From Adhaeribacter rhizoryzae (GTDB taxonomy: Bacteria > Bacteroidota > Bacteroidia > Cytophagales > Hymenobacteraceae), in the NCBI RefSeq assembly GCF_008629685.1, contig NZ_VWSF01000003.1, forward strand, positions 222,795 through 286,794: a stretch of 64,000 nucleotides of DNA. Direction: 5' to 3'. Shown piece after piece: positions 18,201-27,229 of this stretch. The position numbers and the translations under genes were made by a program. Positions within the stretch are counted from its first letter, which is position 1. Every line of letters starts with the position of its first letter. The notes beneath the pieces were generated by a model. The model saw nothing but the letters and a program-made list of their open reading frames with translations. It was not told where the DNA came from and ran no database searches.

Positions 18201-18328
18201 GGACAGTTTCCCGCATCGGTACCAGCAGGAGCTACATAGCGGACGGTTTGCGCCTGTGATTCAAGGGTAGCATTTATCAGTAAACTTAAAAAAAGCACCG
18301 GTAAAAACTGGTGTAAATGTATTTTCAT
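15242..18328 (-). CDS. Right-handed beta-helix protein with T9SS type A sorting domain
   Basis: This 1028-residue secreted protein starts with a signal peptide (MKIHLHQFLPVLFLSLLINA). Residues about 28-110 carry the lead-in RYVAPAGTDAGNCPVGSPCA and GDVVQLAPGTYNQ. They run into a parallel beta-helix of Asn-rich rungs (GITLAAGVANITIKDLRV, ITISNCTISNNNLAGLELQD, ITDNIIQNNKDSGMS) to about residue 420, the fold of pectate-lyase-like and surface adhesion proteins. A second region (WIGTLSAEWGEASNWQEEAV onward) has short beta motifs. The end (from about 949) VAVYPNPVKGFLQVSL ... LHLQTQQGIIQRKIVLQ is a type A sorting domain. No lyase active site could be identified, so polysaccharide binding or cleavage is only a possibility. 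Confidence 0.9.
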   Translation of the reverse strand: MKIHLHQFLPVLFLSLLINATLESQAQTVRYVAPAGTDAGNCPVGSPCATLNYAIQVASAGDVVQLAPGTYNQKATINKPITLQGAGAGTNPNVHSIITGNAPALSGRGITLAAGVANITIKDLRVQAFGGGSGIYGSGRNNNLRIQQVQVYQNLGGSSAEAGIHLNGPIADITLQNIDAQYNSTRGIVIWNGLKERITISNCTISNNNLAGLELQDGTASGITITDNIIQNNKDSGMSLVGLSAGAGANLITGNTLTNNGRFGIEVKLPAGNGQETGDGSILLMNNRVERTLPIAATELRDLAGIAVYRRNWTAANLDIPQGVVLKQNTVLGYRQASASDGFGIVVEGNNMQVLNNTVSGCDVAIQMQAGHLPYNALTTTDGDQGNLTDEYFGRGNTPGSSGVIRDNIFDGNITDTRYVGLPAPPEFDRTWIGTLSAEWGEASNWQEEAVPTATSDVIIPAGTPHDPIITDVQAVNNIKIAEGASLAVQEGALQLQGYLRNEGTLIQSNVGELTFTGVQRQTLGGTKTLEVQNLQVGAAGLELAGPINIKNKLSLNGTLYTNNFPLILLAGPAGTAQVTGLDKGNIAGLVTMQRKFAAETSPTTGYEILATPFTSASMQDFFGAELPENQALVQPFAYNEVRTADNSVNNFEQGWQPITNFNAPLQAGLAIRAKSEQGQTIMITGTLQNQAVEVSGLTRSTGRQSGWHLLGNPYAAPLDWRRIEVPAGMGHALYTLGESGNYNSYVNGFSTNAQEPLIQPMNGFFVRVQEGPVNFRFNPNQLANAVESPTPVQTENRSQLHLQIAAGAKKDVTIIYFEAGATAQPDSRYDAYKLPAVNATDPMVYSQSENEKLAINGLANLEAGQAVVIPMGVSGKEGEEITLQARLLLNFAPNLFIFLEDRETGIFQNLRENPVYNFNLSSPETTNRFFIHFTPDNISVKEAANTVAVYPNPVKGFLQVSLNGLNQEQSVAAVLYNNLGQVVFRQMLPVRNGRVAEKLNLANQLKGVHVLHLQTQQGIIQRKIVLQ

Positions 18329-19000
18329 ACAGGGTTAATTAAACTTTAATATAATTTTATAAATAAGGCTTAAACAATAATATTAAAACAATTCTTGTTT
18401 GATGACATAAATATATTATAATTTTATTTGTTTAAATCAACTCGCCAAAATATTATTTTTCACAATGAATTATCTTATCAATAAATATTACTTTACCGGT
18501 ATAAAGTAAGCAATAAAGCCAATAATATTTAGTCATGCACTACTATATCTTAAGAATATTATTCCGCATTTATGTGCTATACATAATTTATATCTCATAA
18601 TATTAACAAATATTCAATAGTTTACATATTATAAGTCCACAAAGAAAATCAAGATTAACCTAACTATACTATTTACAAATAATATGATTAATCGTCTCTT
18701 ATCAATAAAAATGCACAATATTTGAGAGCAAAATTTAATATTCATAAATATGGAATTAATTATAAATATCATTATTAATAATACTAAACATTAAATTCCC
18801 ACAAATATTGCATTACCAATTTATTATTCATTCTGCTTACTGAAATGCTGATTAAAACCAAATCGTTAATCCATCCGGATTTTATTCTTAATCGAAAACG
18901 ATTTTTTACCTGGAGATTAATAATTATAAATGATTAAAATTTTTCTGGTAATTATTGTAACTTAAAACATTAGTTTACAATAGCTTAATTAATAGCTGCT
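18329..19000. other. Very A+T-rich intergenic region
   Basis: This 672-bp gap separates two divergent genes and is much richer in A+T than the rest of the window, with many TAAT, ATAATATT and AATATT runs. I saw no open frame of note, no DnaA-box cluster and no exact promoter match. It must contain the promoters of both flanking genes. Confidence 0.6.
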
Positions 19001-20224
19001 ATGATAACTGTAAGCCCTAGAAAATCGACACCAACGTTCCGGGTACCTGTATTGGAAAACCCCAATCGCATTAGTTCTATTGATTTTTTGCGCGGATTGG
19101 TTATGATAATTATGGTTTTGGATCATGTGCGGGCTTTCTTTCATGCAGATGCCCATGGAGCAGACCCCATGAATATGGAAACAACTACCCCTCTTTTGTT
19201 TTTTACACGGTGGATTACCCACTTTTGTGCCCCAACTTTTGTGTTTCTCTCGGGTATTTCGGCGTATAAAGCCGGGGAAAAGCTCCAGACTACAAAAGCA
19301 CTTTCTTTGTTTTTACTATCGCGGGGGCTTTGGCTTATCTTCCTGGAAGTTACCTTAATCACCTTTGGCTTAACTTTCGATATTTATTACCGCATGATGG
19401 TTTTGCAGGTAATTTGGGCCATTGGAGTAAGTATGGTGGTGTTGGCGGGCTTAGTATTTTTGCCGCGGGCTGCTATTCTAACTTTTGGAATATTGCTGGT
19501 AATCGGTCATAATCTTCTCGATTCGGTTCAGGTAACTGCTCCACCTTTAAACTTTTTATGGTCGGCTTTGCACGTACCGGGTATGCTGCATCCAGACCCG
19601 GATTTTACAATTTTTATGATTTACCCGGTTTTGCCTTGGATAGGATTAATGGCGCTGGGATTTTACGCGGGCAAATTATACCGGAATAATTTTGAAGCAA
19701 CTACTCGTAGGAGCATATTGGTACTGGCGGGGCTTGGTTGTATAGCGCTTTTTCTGTCGCTAAGGTTTACGCAGGCTTACGGCGATGGTCAGTTGTTTGA
19801 ACACCAATCCGTTATCTGGAAATCAGTATATGATTTTTTAAACACCACCAAGTACCCACCTTCGTTTCATTTTTTATTGATGACGATTGGTCCGGCTTTG
19901 TTGCTCCTGGCCATTTCGGAGAACTTTCGATTTGAAGTGGCTTCAGTGCTGGTTACGGTGGGGCGGGTACCTTTATTCTTTTACGTGCTGCATATTTACC
20001 TTATTCATGCAACGGCCTATTTTGCGGCTTTAGCTTTGGGGTACACGTGGCACGATATTCAAACTTCGCAAAATTTTGGCTCATTGCCGACTGGTTTTGG
20101 TTTTAGCCTGGGCGTAGTTTATGTGTTCTGGATATTGGTACTTTTAATATTGTATCCGCTCTGTAAATGGTTTGCGCAGTATAAAGCCCGGCACCGGAAT
20201 AACCCTTTTCTGAGTTACTTGTAA
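19001..20224 (+). CDS. DUF1624 / heparan-alpha-glucosaminide N-acetyltransferase-like membrane protein
   Basis: This 407-residue polytopic protein opens with ISSIDFLRGLVMIIMVLDHV and continues ITHFCAPTFVFLSGISAYKA. These are the DUF1624/HGSNAT signatures (R-G-x-x-M-x-x-M-x-x-D-H and a histidine-containing loop). About ten hydrophobic segments follow. The family shares its fold with membrane acyltransferases such as lysosomal HGSNAT, which acetylates terminal glucosamine. The bacterial substrate is unknown and a cell-wall or surface sugar is a reasonable guess. The gene stands alone after the A+T-rich gap. Confidence 0.85.
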   Translation: MITVSPRKSTPTFRVPVLENPNRISSIDFLRGLVMIIMVLDHVRAFFHADAHGADPMNMETTTPLLFFTRWITHFCAPTFVFLSGISAYKAGEKLQTTKALSLFLLSRGLWLIFLEVTLITFGLTFDIYYRMMVLQVIWAIGVSMVVLAGLVFLPRAAILTFGILLVIGHNLLDSVQVTAPPLNFLWSALHVPGMLHPDPDFTIFMIYPVLPWIGLMALGFYAGKLYRNNFEATTRRSILVLAGLGCIALFLSLRFTQAYGDGQLFEHQSVIWKSVYDFLNTTKYPPSFHFLLMTIGPALLLLAISENFRFEVASVLVTVGRVPLFFYVLHIYLIHATAYFAALALGYTWHDIQTSQNFGSLPTGFGFSLGVVYVFWILVLLILYPLCKWFAQYKARHRNNPFLSYL

Positions 20225-20616
20225 AATATTAAATATTAATAAAGTTCTTTCAAACGCGACTTAAAGTTCTAAATATCCCGGTATTCTCAAGAATACAGGC
20301 TGTTGTTTTCGGAATCAGGCCAATATTTAAACCAAATAGTATAAAAAGCTTTCCCTAGATACGCTCTCTGTCATTTTGAAAAAATCTATTGTTTAGATGT
20401 TCTTACAGGCAACTAGCGTTAAAAGGTATATTACCTTCTTGATTTTCTAACCAAAAGGTCCTTCCAGGATGACAAAAATAAAGGTGTGTTTTATGGAAGG
20501 TAATATTTACTATTTGGTATTAAGCCTGGTTTAATTAAAGACTTTAATCAGCAAGGTTAAGCAGTTAATAATATTGGGGCGAAATATAAAGGATAAAATA
20601 TACAAGGTAGCAGTAG
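20225..20616. other. Intergenic region holding an element with 11-bp terminal inverted repeats
   Basis: No gene is seen in this 392-bp gap between converging genes. Nearly half of it is the palindromic element at 20331-20518, listed separately. Confidence 0.55.
20331..20518. repeat. MITE-like element with perfect 11-bp terminal inverted repeats
   Basis: ACCAAATAGTA (20331-20341) and TACTATTTGGT (20508-20518) are exact inverted termini 188 bp apart. Inside lie degenerate family A arms: CTGTCATTTTGAAAAAATCT (from 20370) and AAGGTCCTTCCAGGATGACA further right. The 11-mer also begins the element at 14788. No transposase frame is present, so any movement would have to be in trans. Confidence 0.65.
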
Positions 20617-20961
20617 CTACAAAAGCTCTTTGGCTGGGTCCCAGAAAAGTTTATCGAAATTTACTACCCGATCGTCTTTTACCTCAATGCCTTCCTGCTC
20701 CAGACTTTCCTGCATAGCGGTAGGAGTGGCAAAATGCTGCTTGCCGGTAAGCAAGCCATTGCGGTTTACTACGCGGTAAGCCGGCACATTTACATTTTGC
20801 TGGTGCGAGCTTATAAGGGCCCACCCTACCATCCGGGCCGAACCTTTGCTGCCCAGGTAAGCTGCAATTGCTCCGTAAGAGGTAACCCGGCCCACCGGAA
20901 TAAGTTTTACCACCTCAAAAACATTCTCAAAAAAACTATAATCTTCTTTTCCGGCCGGCAT
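20617..20961 (-). CDS. MGMT family alkyltransferase-like protein (ATL)
   Basis: This 114-residue protein is a single DNA-binding domain of the O6-methylguanine-DNA methyltransferase family. VKLIPVGRVTSYGAIAAYLG and ARMVGWAL are the conserved helix-turn-helix and arginine-finger region. The active-site motif PCHR reads PAYRVVNRNG here, so the alkyl-accepting cysteine is missing. This is the pattern of ATL proteins, which bind alkylated bases without repairing them and flag them for nucleotide excision repair. The start at 20961 gives a normal ATL length. Confidence 0.88.
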   Translation of the reverse strand: MPAGKEDYSFFENVFEVVKLIPVGRVTSYGAIAAYLGSKGSARMVGWALISSHQQNVNVPAYRVVNRNGLLTGKQHFATPTAMQESLEQEGIEVKDDRVVNFDKLFWDPAKELL

Positions 20962-21009
20962 AGGTGAAATAAAGTTGCTTTAAAAAACACACAGCAGACG
21001 CAATAAAGG

Positions 21010-21037
21010 CCAGGGTTCTTAGCTAAACCCTGGCCAT
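21010..21037 (-). terminator. Terminator downstream of the RND efflux operon
   Basis: GGCCAGGGTT and AACCCTGGCC form a strong GC-rich stem around CTTAGCTA, 9 bp beyond the TolC stop. On the minus strand it is followed by TTTATTG. On the plus strand it is followed by ATTTTTA, so it may work both ways. Confidence 0.7.
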
Positions 21038-21045
21038 TTTTAGAC

Positions 21046-22362
21046 TTATAAATTAATATTACCCGCTATTTCTTTTAAAGAAATTTCGGCGAGTTTGGCT
21101 TGGTACATGGCCGTGCTTAAACGCACCTGGGCAGCCACCAGGTTTAATTGGGCTTCCCGGAGTTCGATGGGTGCAATACTACCTATTCTAAATTTATCGA
21201 GGGTAATATCTAAGTTGCGCTGGGCAATATCTTGATTTTTGGATTCTAAATTTACCAGCGCCAGGTTAGTAGAATACGTTTGGTAAGCGGCGGCTAACTG
21301 GGCTTTAATATTCTGGTTAATTTTGTTCAAGTTTAGTTGAGAATTATCGATCCTGACAGCGGCATTGCGCTCGTTCTGACGTTGCAGAAAACCATTAAAA
21401 ATATTAAGCGAAGCGGTAACGCCGTAAGTAAAGCCCCGGCCCGTATTTTGGGTAGCAAACCCCAGCGCAGCCTGCGATTGGTTAAAATTATAACCAGTAT
21501 TAAGGCCAATCCGGGGAAAACGGGCTGCCCGAACTGCCTTTTGATCCAACTCGGCAATTCGCCGGCTCACCAAAGCCGCCTGTAAGGACGGGTTCTGTTG
21601 TATGGCCCGCTCCGACATTTGCGCCAACGTTAAATTATTATCAATAATAACCGTATCGGCTACTTTAAAGGCAATATTTACATCGCGGGCCAATAGTTCG
21701 TTCAACAAAATTTGGGTATTCCGGTAAAGGTCTTGCTGCCGCAAATAATTGGTAGTATCGGTATTTAAATCTACTTGCGCATTTAATACTTCTAAGCGGG
21801 CAGCTTTACCAATCTCAAAACGGCTTTGGGCGGTTTTTACCCGAAACCGCGAAATATCGATAGCGGTTAAGTTTGCCTGTAGTTGTTGTTGCTGTTGTAC
21901 CAGCGCAAAATAATTGGTAATAACATCGGCTACCCGCCCCAGTATGGTTAGTTGCAACTCAGCTTCGCCCAGCCGTTGAAATTCCTGTAACTGGTTGTAG
22001 CGGGCAAACATACCAAACCCGTCAAAAATATTCCAGGTTAAACCTACGCCGTAGTTCAGGTTAGAACTGCGCGCATTGTTTCGCTCTTGCACTTCGCCGT
22101 CGGCCCGCACCTGCCGGCTGTTCTGAATGCTGTTGTTGTTGGTTAAAGTACCCGTAACGGCCGGCAGTATACCGGCATTCGCCAGGTTTACATTATTTTT
22201 ATCAATCCGGAGATCGTTGGCCGAAAGCTTAATATCATAATTATTTTCCAGGGTAATTTTAACGGCGTCTTCCAGGGTTAAGAGTTCCTGGGCCTGACTT
22301 TTATTAACCACTCCTGCGGTTAATAAAAGCAGACTGCACAGGAAAGCAAATTTTTGCTTCAT
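21046..22362 (-). CDS. TolC family outer membrane efflux protein
   Basis: This 438-residue protein has a signal peptide (MKQKFAFLCSLLLLTAGVVN) and two TolC-type repeats. ELLTLEDAVKITLENNYDIK opens the first repeat, and the second holds IGLNTGYNFNQSQ plus long helices such as SIAPIELREAQLNLVAAQVR. The family forms trimeric outer-membrane channels for RND pumps. It is the third gene of an operon (adaptor, pump, channel), 42 bp after the pump gene, and is followed by a strong hairpin terminator. The transported compounds cannot be read from the sequence. Confidence 0.92.
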   Translation of the reverse strand: MKQKFAFLCSLLLLTAGVVNKSQAQELLTLEDAVKITLENNYDIKLSANDLRIDKNNVNLANAGILPAVTGTLTNNNSIQNSRQVRADGEVQERNNARSSNLNYGVGLTWNIFDGFGMFARYNQLQEFQRLGEAELQLTILGRVADVITNYFALVQQQQQLQANLTAIDISRFRVKTAQSRFEIGKAARLEVLNAQVDLNTDTTNYLRQQDLYRNTQILLNELLARDVNIAFKVADTVIIDNNLTLAQMSERAIQQNPSLQAALVSRRIAELDQKAVRAARFPRIGLNTGYNFNQSQAALGFATQNTGRGFTYGVTASLNIFNGFLQRQNERNAAVRIDNSQLNLNKINQNIKAQLAAAYQTYSTNLALVNLESKNQDIAQRNLDITLDKFRIGSIAPIELREAQLNLVAAQVRLSTAMYQAKLAEISLKEIAGNINL

Positions 22363-22404
22363 ATTATATTGAATGGATGGTAAGCTACAGATTTAAATAT
22401 TGGT

Positions 22405-25400
22405 TTAGTGTACCAGTTCTTTTTCAAAAGCTTCGGCTTGGGCCAGCTCCGGATTAGGTTTGTACTCGCGCGACCACATGGCGTAAAATGCCGGAATCAC
22501 AAACAAGGTCAGGATTAACGAAAACATGGTTCCGCCTACAATTACAATACCCATCCCCATTCGGCTTTGCGCAGCCGCGCCTAAGGCCATAGCAATAGGC
22601 AAGGCCCCCAGCGCAATCGCCAAACTGGTCATTAAAATAGGCCGCAAACGCGCTTCGGAAGCTTCCAGAATAGCTTCGGCTTTAGATTTACCCTGTTCTT
22701 TCAAATGGTTGGCAAATTCCACAATCAAGATACCGTTTTTCGTAACCAAACCAATGAGCATGATGGTACCAATCTGGCTGAAAATATTCCAGGTCTGGCC
22801 AAACAACCACAGCGATAACATGGCACCGGCCACCGCCATCGGAACGGTAATAATAATAATCAACGGGTCGATAAAGCTTTCGAACTGGGCCGCCAGAATC
22901 AGGTAAATTAACAATAAGGCTAAACCAAAGGCGAAGGCGGTGTTGGAACTACTTTCGACAAAGTCGCGCGACTCCCCACCCAAATCCGTGGTAAAAGTAG
23001 GATCAAGTACTTTGGCGGCAATTTCGTCCATGGCTTCAATGCCATCGCCAATACTTTTACCCGGGGCTAAACCCGCCGAAATGGTAGCCGACATATACCG
23101 GTTGTTGTGGTATAATTGCGGCGGACTGCTGCGTTCTTCTAACTCAACCAGGTTATCTAACTGAATAAGCTGGCCGCTGCTGCTCCGGACAAACAACGAA
23201 GTTAAATCCATGGGGTCGTCCCGATCAGGCCGATCGAACTGTCCCATTACCTGGTATTGCCGTCCGTTCATAATAAAATAACCAAACCGCTGGCCACTGA
23301 GCGATAATTGCAAGGTCTGGGCCACATCAATCACCGAAACGCCTAAACTTTGAGCTTTTTCGCGGTCAATGGTAATATTTATTTCGGGTTTGTTAAACTT
23401 CAGGTTTACATCGGGGTTAGATAAGGCCGGATGCTTACTGGCTTCTTCTAAAAATTCCGGTATTTTTTCTTCCAGCTTTTTAAATGTTTGTGCCTGAATA
23501 ATGTACTGAATAGGCTGGCCGCCCCGGCGGTTTACCGAGATAGTAGGTTGCTGGGTTACCGTAGTCCGGGCTTGCGAATAACGCCGCGTCATTTTAGTTA
23601 GGTGGTCTGCCACATCTTTTTGCGAACGTTCCCGCTCACTCAGGTCTTTCAGCGTTAAGCGCATCATACCGTTGTTAACCGAGCCGGCCCCGCCAAAGCC
23701 CGGCGACGTAATTACCAAGTTTACTTTTTTCTCCGGAATAGAATCGTTTACCAATTGGGTTAATTCTTCCATAAACCGATCGGTATATTCAAAAGAAGAG
23801 CCTTCGGGAGCGGTTACCATTACCCGTAACATACTGCGGTCATCGTAAGGCGCGGTTTCTTTTTGCAGCGTAATATAAAACAAAACAATTATGCCAATAC
23901 ATATACCTACAATCGGGAAACTGAGCCATTTGCGTTTCATAAAGCTAGCCAGCGACTCTGCATAACCTGTATTCAGCTTCTGAAAATAAGGTTCGGTAAA
24001 CTCATAAAACCTCGATTTTTTGTGGCCGCCCTTTTTCATCAGGTAGGCATTTAGCATGGGGGTTAAGGTTAAAGACACAAACGCCGATATTAATACCGCG
24101 GCCCCAATTACTACCCCAAATTCCCGGAATAAACGGCCCACAAAACCTTCGAGAAAAATTACTGGTAAAAATACCGCCGCCAGGGTAATAGAAATAGAGA
24201 TAACCGCCAGGAATATTTCGTTCGAGCCTTTAATGGCCGCTTCAATCGGCGACATGCCTTCTTCTACCTTTTTAAAGATATTTTCGGTAACTACAATTCC
24301 ATCGTCCACCACCAAACCGGTAGCCAGTACAATTGCCAGCAGCGTAAGCACGTTTACCGAGAACCCGGCCAGGTACATTATAAAGAAGGTCGCAATTAAA
24401 GAAACCGGAATATCTATTAAAGGGCGGAAAGCAATACTCCAATCGCGGAAGAACAGGTAAATAATCATAATTACCAGAATCAGGGCAATTATAATGGTTT
24501 CGGCCACCTCAATTACCGAACGCTTAATGAATAAGGTATTATCCATTACAATATCCAGTTGCAAATCCTGCGGCAAATCACCTTTCAGCTTTTCGAACTG
24601 GTCGTAGAAGTTACCGGCAATTTCGAGGTAGTTGGTGCCGGGCTGCGGCACGAGGGCTAAACCCACCATGGGTACCCCCGATTCGGTCATTTTGGTTTCC
24701 AGGTTTTCAGGCCCCAGTTCGGCCCGGCCCAAATCGCTAAAACGAATAATGCGATCGCCTTCGGATTTTACAATCAAATTATTAAACTGCTCTTCCGTAG
24801 ACATGTTGCCCAAGGTTTTAACCATTAGCTCGGTGTTGGCGCCGCTTACTTTACCCGAAGGCAATTCTACGTTCTGGCGGTTTAAGGCGGTACGCACATC
24901 GGCTACGGTTAAGCCGTAAGAAGCCAGCTTCATGGGGTCGAGCCACAGGCGCATGGCAAAACGCTTTTGCCCCCAAATTTGCACACTACTTACGCCCGGA
25001 ATGGTTTGTAAACGCTGCGAAATTACGTTTTCGGCGTAATCACTTAATTCCATCTGGTTGCGGGTCTGGCTCCTTACCGTCATGGTAATAATAGGTTCAG
25101 AGTCCGCATCAGCTTTAGAAACTACCGGCGGCGCATCAATATCCTGCGGCAAATTACGGATAGCCTGCGACACTTTGTCGCGCACATCGTTGGCCGCTTC
25201 TTCCAGGTTTTTCTCCAGGTTAAACTCAATATTAATATTGCTCCGGCCCTGGTTACTCGTAGAAGAAATATTCCGGATACCATCGATGGAGTTAATGGCT
25301 TTCTCCAGCGGTTCGGTAATCTGGGATTCAATAATATCGGCGTTAGCACCGGAGTAACTGGTGCTCACCGACACAATAGCCGGGTCGATAGACGGATATT

Positions 25401-25506
25401 CCCGGACACCCAGGAACGTATAACCAATAATGCCGAATAAAATCAGCATCAGGTTAATTACTATCGTAAAAACCGGCCGCTTGATACTGGTGGTTGATAA
25501 ACTCAT
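22405..25506 (-). CDS. Efflux RND transporter permease subunit
   Basis: This 1033-residue inner-membrane pump starts SLSTTSIKRPVFTIVINLML, the typical first transmembrane helix of HAE1 RND pumps. It contains GVREYPSIDPAIVSVSTSYS, and LATGLVVDDGIVVTENIF in TM4 with the paired acidic residues of the proton relay. MLIGLVTKNGILIVEFANHL marks the second half. Twelve transmembrane segments and two large periplasmic loops are expected. The gene sits 24 bp after the adaptor gene and 42 bp before the TolC gene, which makes a complete tripartite pump. No regulator is adjacent. Confidence 0.95.
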   Translation of the reverse strand: MSLSTTSIKRPVFTIVINLMLILFGIIGYTFLGVREYPSIDPAIVSVSTSYSGANADIIESQITEPLEKAINSIDGIRNISSTSNQGRSNINIEFNLEKNLEEAANDVRDKVSQAIRNLPQDIDAPPVVSKADADSEPIITMTVRSQTRNQMELSDYAENVISQRLQTIPGVSSVQIWGQKRFAMRLWLDPMKLASYGLTVADVRTALNRQNVELPSGKVSGANTELMVKTLGNMSTEEQFNNLIVKSEGDRIIRFSDLGRAELGPENLETKMTESGVPMVGLALVPQPGTNYLEIAGNFYDQFEKLKGDLPQDLQLDIVMDNTLFIKRSVIEVAETIIIALILVIMIIYLFFRDWSIAFRPLIDIPVSLIATFFIMYLAGFSVNVLTLLAIVLATGLVVDDGIVVTENIFKKVEEGMSPIEAAIKGSNEIFLAVISISITLAAVFLPVIFLEGFVGRLFREFGVVIGAAVLISAFVSLTLTPMLNAYLMKKGGHKKSRFYEFTEPYFQKLNTGYAESLASFMKRKWLSFPIVGICIGIIVLFYITLQKETAPYDDRSMLRVMVTAPEGSSFEYTDRFMEELTQLVNDSIPEKKVNLVITSPGFGGAGSVNNGMMRLTLKDLSERERSQKDVADHLTKMTRRYSQARTTVTQQPTISVNRRGGQPIQYIIQAQTFKKLEEKIPEFLEEASKHPALSNPDVNLKFNKPEINITIDREKAQSLGVSVIDVAQTLQLSLSGQRFGYFIMNGRQYQVMGQFDRPDRDDPMDLTSLFVRSSSGQLIQLDNLVELEERSSPPQLYHNNRYMSATISAGLAPGKSIGDGIEAMDEIAAKVLDPTFTTDLGGESRDFVESSSNTAFAFGLALLLIYLILAAQFESFIDPLIIIITVPMAVAGAMLSLWLFGQTWNIFSQIGTIMLIGLVTKNGILIVEFANHLKEQGKSKAEAILEASEARLRPILMTSLAIALGALPIAMALGAAAQSRMGMGIVIVGGTMFSLILTLFVIPAFYAMWSREYKPNPELAQAEAFEKELVH

Positions 25507-25530
25507 ATATCAGATAAATACTAAATAGAA

Positions 25531-26643
25531 TTACATGTTAGTCACTTTAACTTTTACCGGGGCATCCGGTTTCAGGGTCATGATACCCGTGGTTAGCACG
25601 GTATCGCCGGCTTTTAAGCCAGAGGTAATTAATATATCTTTTTCGGTGCGGGTTGAGGCTTCTACCATTACTTCTTTGGCTTTACCGTTTTCGGTTACAA
25701 ATACTTTTTTACCGTTTTGCACCGGCACAATGGCTTGCGTTGGCACAAGCAGGGCATCGTTTATGGTAGTTAAAGGCAACAGCACATTGGCAAATGAGCC
25801 TGGCCGTAAGGTGCCTTTGGGGTTTGCTGCCCTGGCTCTTAATTGTAAAGTACGGGTAGTTGCTTCTATACCGGGTTCAATGGCGTAAACTTTGGCGGTA
25901 TATTTTTCGGTTGTACCGGCCACTGTAAAGGTAATTTCAGTATTATTTTTAACCTGGTTGGCATATTTTTCGGGTACCGAAAAAGTAAGTTTTATTGGGT
26001 CGGTATTAACCAGGTTGGCTATTATGGTTTCGGGAGTAAGGTAGCCGCCCGCTGATACATTACGCAAGCCAATGCGGCCCGAAAAAGGTGCCCGAATAGT
26101 GGTTTTGGCTAACTGCGCCTGGATTAATTGGGTTTGCGCCTGCAACGATTTTAATTCAGCCGCCGCTACATCAAGTTCTTCGCGGCTGATAGCTTCTTTT
26201 TGCAATAGCAACTGCGCCCGGCGGGCATTTTCGGCGGCCAGACTTTGGCGGGTTAACGCTTGCGACAGTTGGGCCCGCAATTCGGTATCGTCTACTTTTA
26301 CCAGTACCTGGCCTTTTTTAACCAAACTACCTTCGTCAAAAGTAATACTCTGAATAATACCGGCTACCTGGCCCCGCATTTCTACTTGCTCGTTGGCTTC
26401 GATAGATCCGGTAACGGCTAAGGTATTGGCAAATTCCTGGGGCTGTACCACTATGCCACTAACGCGCATGGCCATACCGCCGCCTTTGCCACCCGGTCCA
26501 CCTCCCCCACGGGCACCGCCACCACCGCCGGGGCCGCCAGCACCACCCGTTGCTGCCTGGGTTTTGTTTTTATTAATCCGATAGACTACCAACGAACAAA
26601 AACCAACCAGGAGTAAGGTGTAAATAATATATTTTAATTTCAT
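25531..26643 (-). CDS. Efflux RND transporter periplasmic adaptor subunit (membrane fusion protein)
   Basis: This 370-residue protein has an N-terminal membrane anchor (KYIIYTLLLVGFCSLVVYRI). It continues with a lipoyl/hairpin pair (VAGIIQSITFDEGSLVKKGQ and TTIRAPFSGRIGLRNVSAGG) around a coiled-coil hairpin, and a beta-barrel region (TLQLRARAANPKGTLRPGSF). An unusual run of glycine with a few Pro, Arg and Lys (residues about 33-57) links the anchor to the body. It is the first gene of the efflux operon. The promoter should lie in the 586-bp gap upstream, but no exact -7 element was recognised. Confidence 0.93.
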   Translation of the reverse strand: MKLKYIIYTLLLVGFCSLVVYRINKNKTQAATGGAGGPGGGGGARGGGGPGGKGGGMAMRVSGIVVQPQEFANTLAVTGSIEANEQVEMRGQVAGIIQSITFDEGSLVKKGQVLVKVDDTELRAQLSQALTRQSLAAENARRAQLLLQKEAISREELDVAAAELKSLQAQTQLIQAQLAKTTIRAPFSGRIGLRNVSAGGYLTPETIIANLVNTDPIKLTFSVPEKYANQVKNNTEITFTVAGTTEKYTAKVYAIEPGIEATTRTLQLRARAANPKGTLRPGSFANVLLPLTTINDALLVPTQAIVPVQNGKKVFVTENGKAKEVMVEASTRTEKDILITSGLKAGDTVLTTGIMTLKPDAPVKVKVTNM

Positions 26644-27229
26644 AACTAATTAAAGGTGTTTTACTTATATATAGGCTAACGAAAAGAATCAAAAACAATA
26701 ACAAAGAAAACGGAAGCTTGTTCGTATCCTGGCGTTTCTAGTAGGGCTTCAATATATTGTTCCGGAGGCTAAATTTAGATGCTATAACTTATAAAACTAA
26801 ATTTTTTGACCCTTATTCCGGGTAAATTATTGAATAATTATGGCGCTGCGAAGTTACCCCCTACTATTAGATCTTGTTTAGACTATTGTGATAGTAATTG
26901 GTTTAATCGGGCTTGCTTTTTATTTCACTTGCCTAAATATTACCGGTTTGGCTAATTATTTAAACCGTTATTACCATAAAGAAAATAACTTACCGGAACA
27001 GGCTGGTTAATTTTTAGGAGCAGGCTATTAAAGAGTTTTTCAGCGGAATAATATTTAAACCTACCAGAAAGCCGGCGCGCCAGCAATCTAAAATGTAGCG
27101 GAGAGGAAATAATAGCAACCAGTTAATTAACCAGACTATGCGGCAGGAATACGGTAGAAACAAAAAAACTGTTAAAGCTAAAGCCAAACTTTAACCTCAA
27201 CAGTTTAACTGTTAAAAGCAGGAAAAAAT
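26644..27229. other. Intergenic region upstream of the efflux operon
   Basis: No gene is seen in this 586-bp gap. It must hold the efflux operon promoter, but no clear promoter was found. The far end contains the response-regulator terminator (27161-27204). Confidence 0.4.
27161..27204 (-). terminator. Terminator of the response regulator gene
   Basis: On the minus strand CTGTTGAGGTTAAAG pairs imperfectly with CTTTAACAG and is followed by TTTTTTTG. It lies 26 bp past the stop codon. Confidence 0.65.

Noticed and set aside
18329-19000. Replication origin in the A+T-rich gap
   Set aside because: No DnaA-box cluster was seen, and neither dnaA, dnaN nor other origin-linked genes are near.
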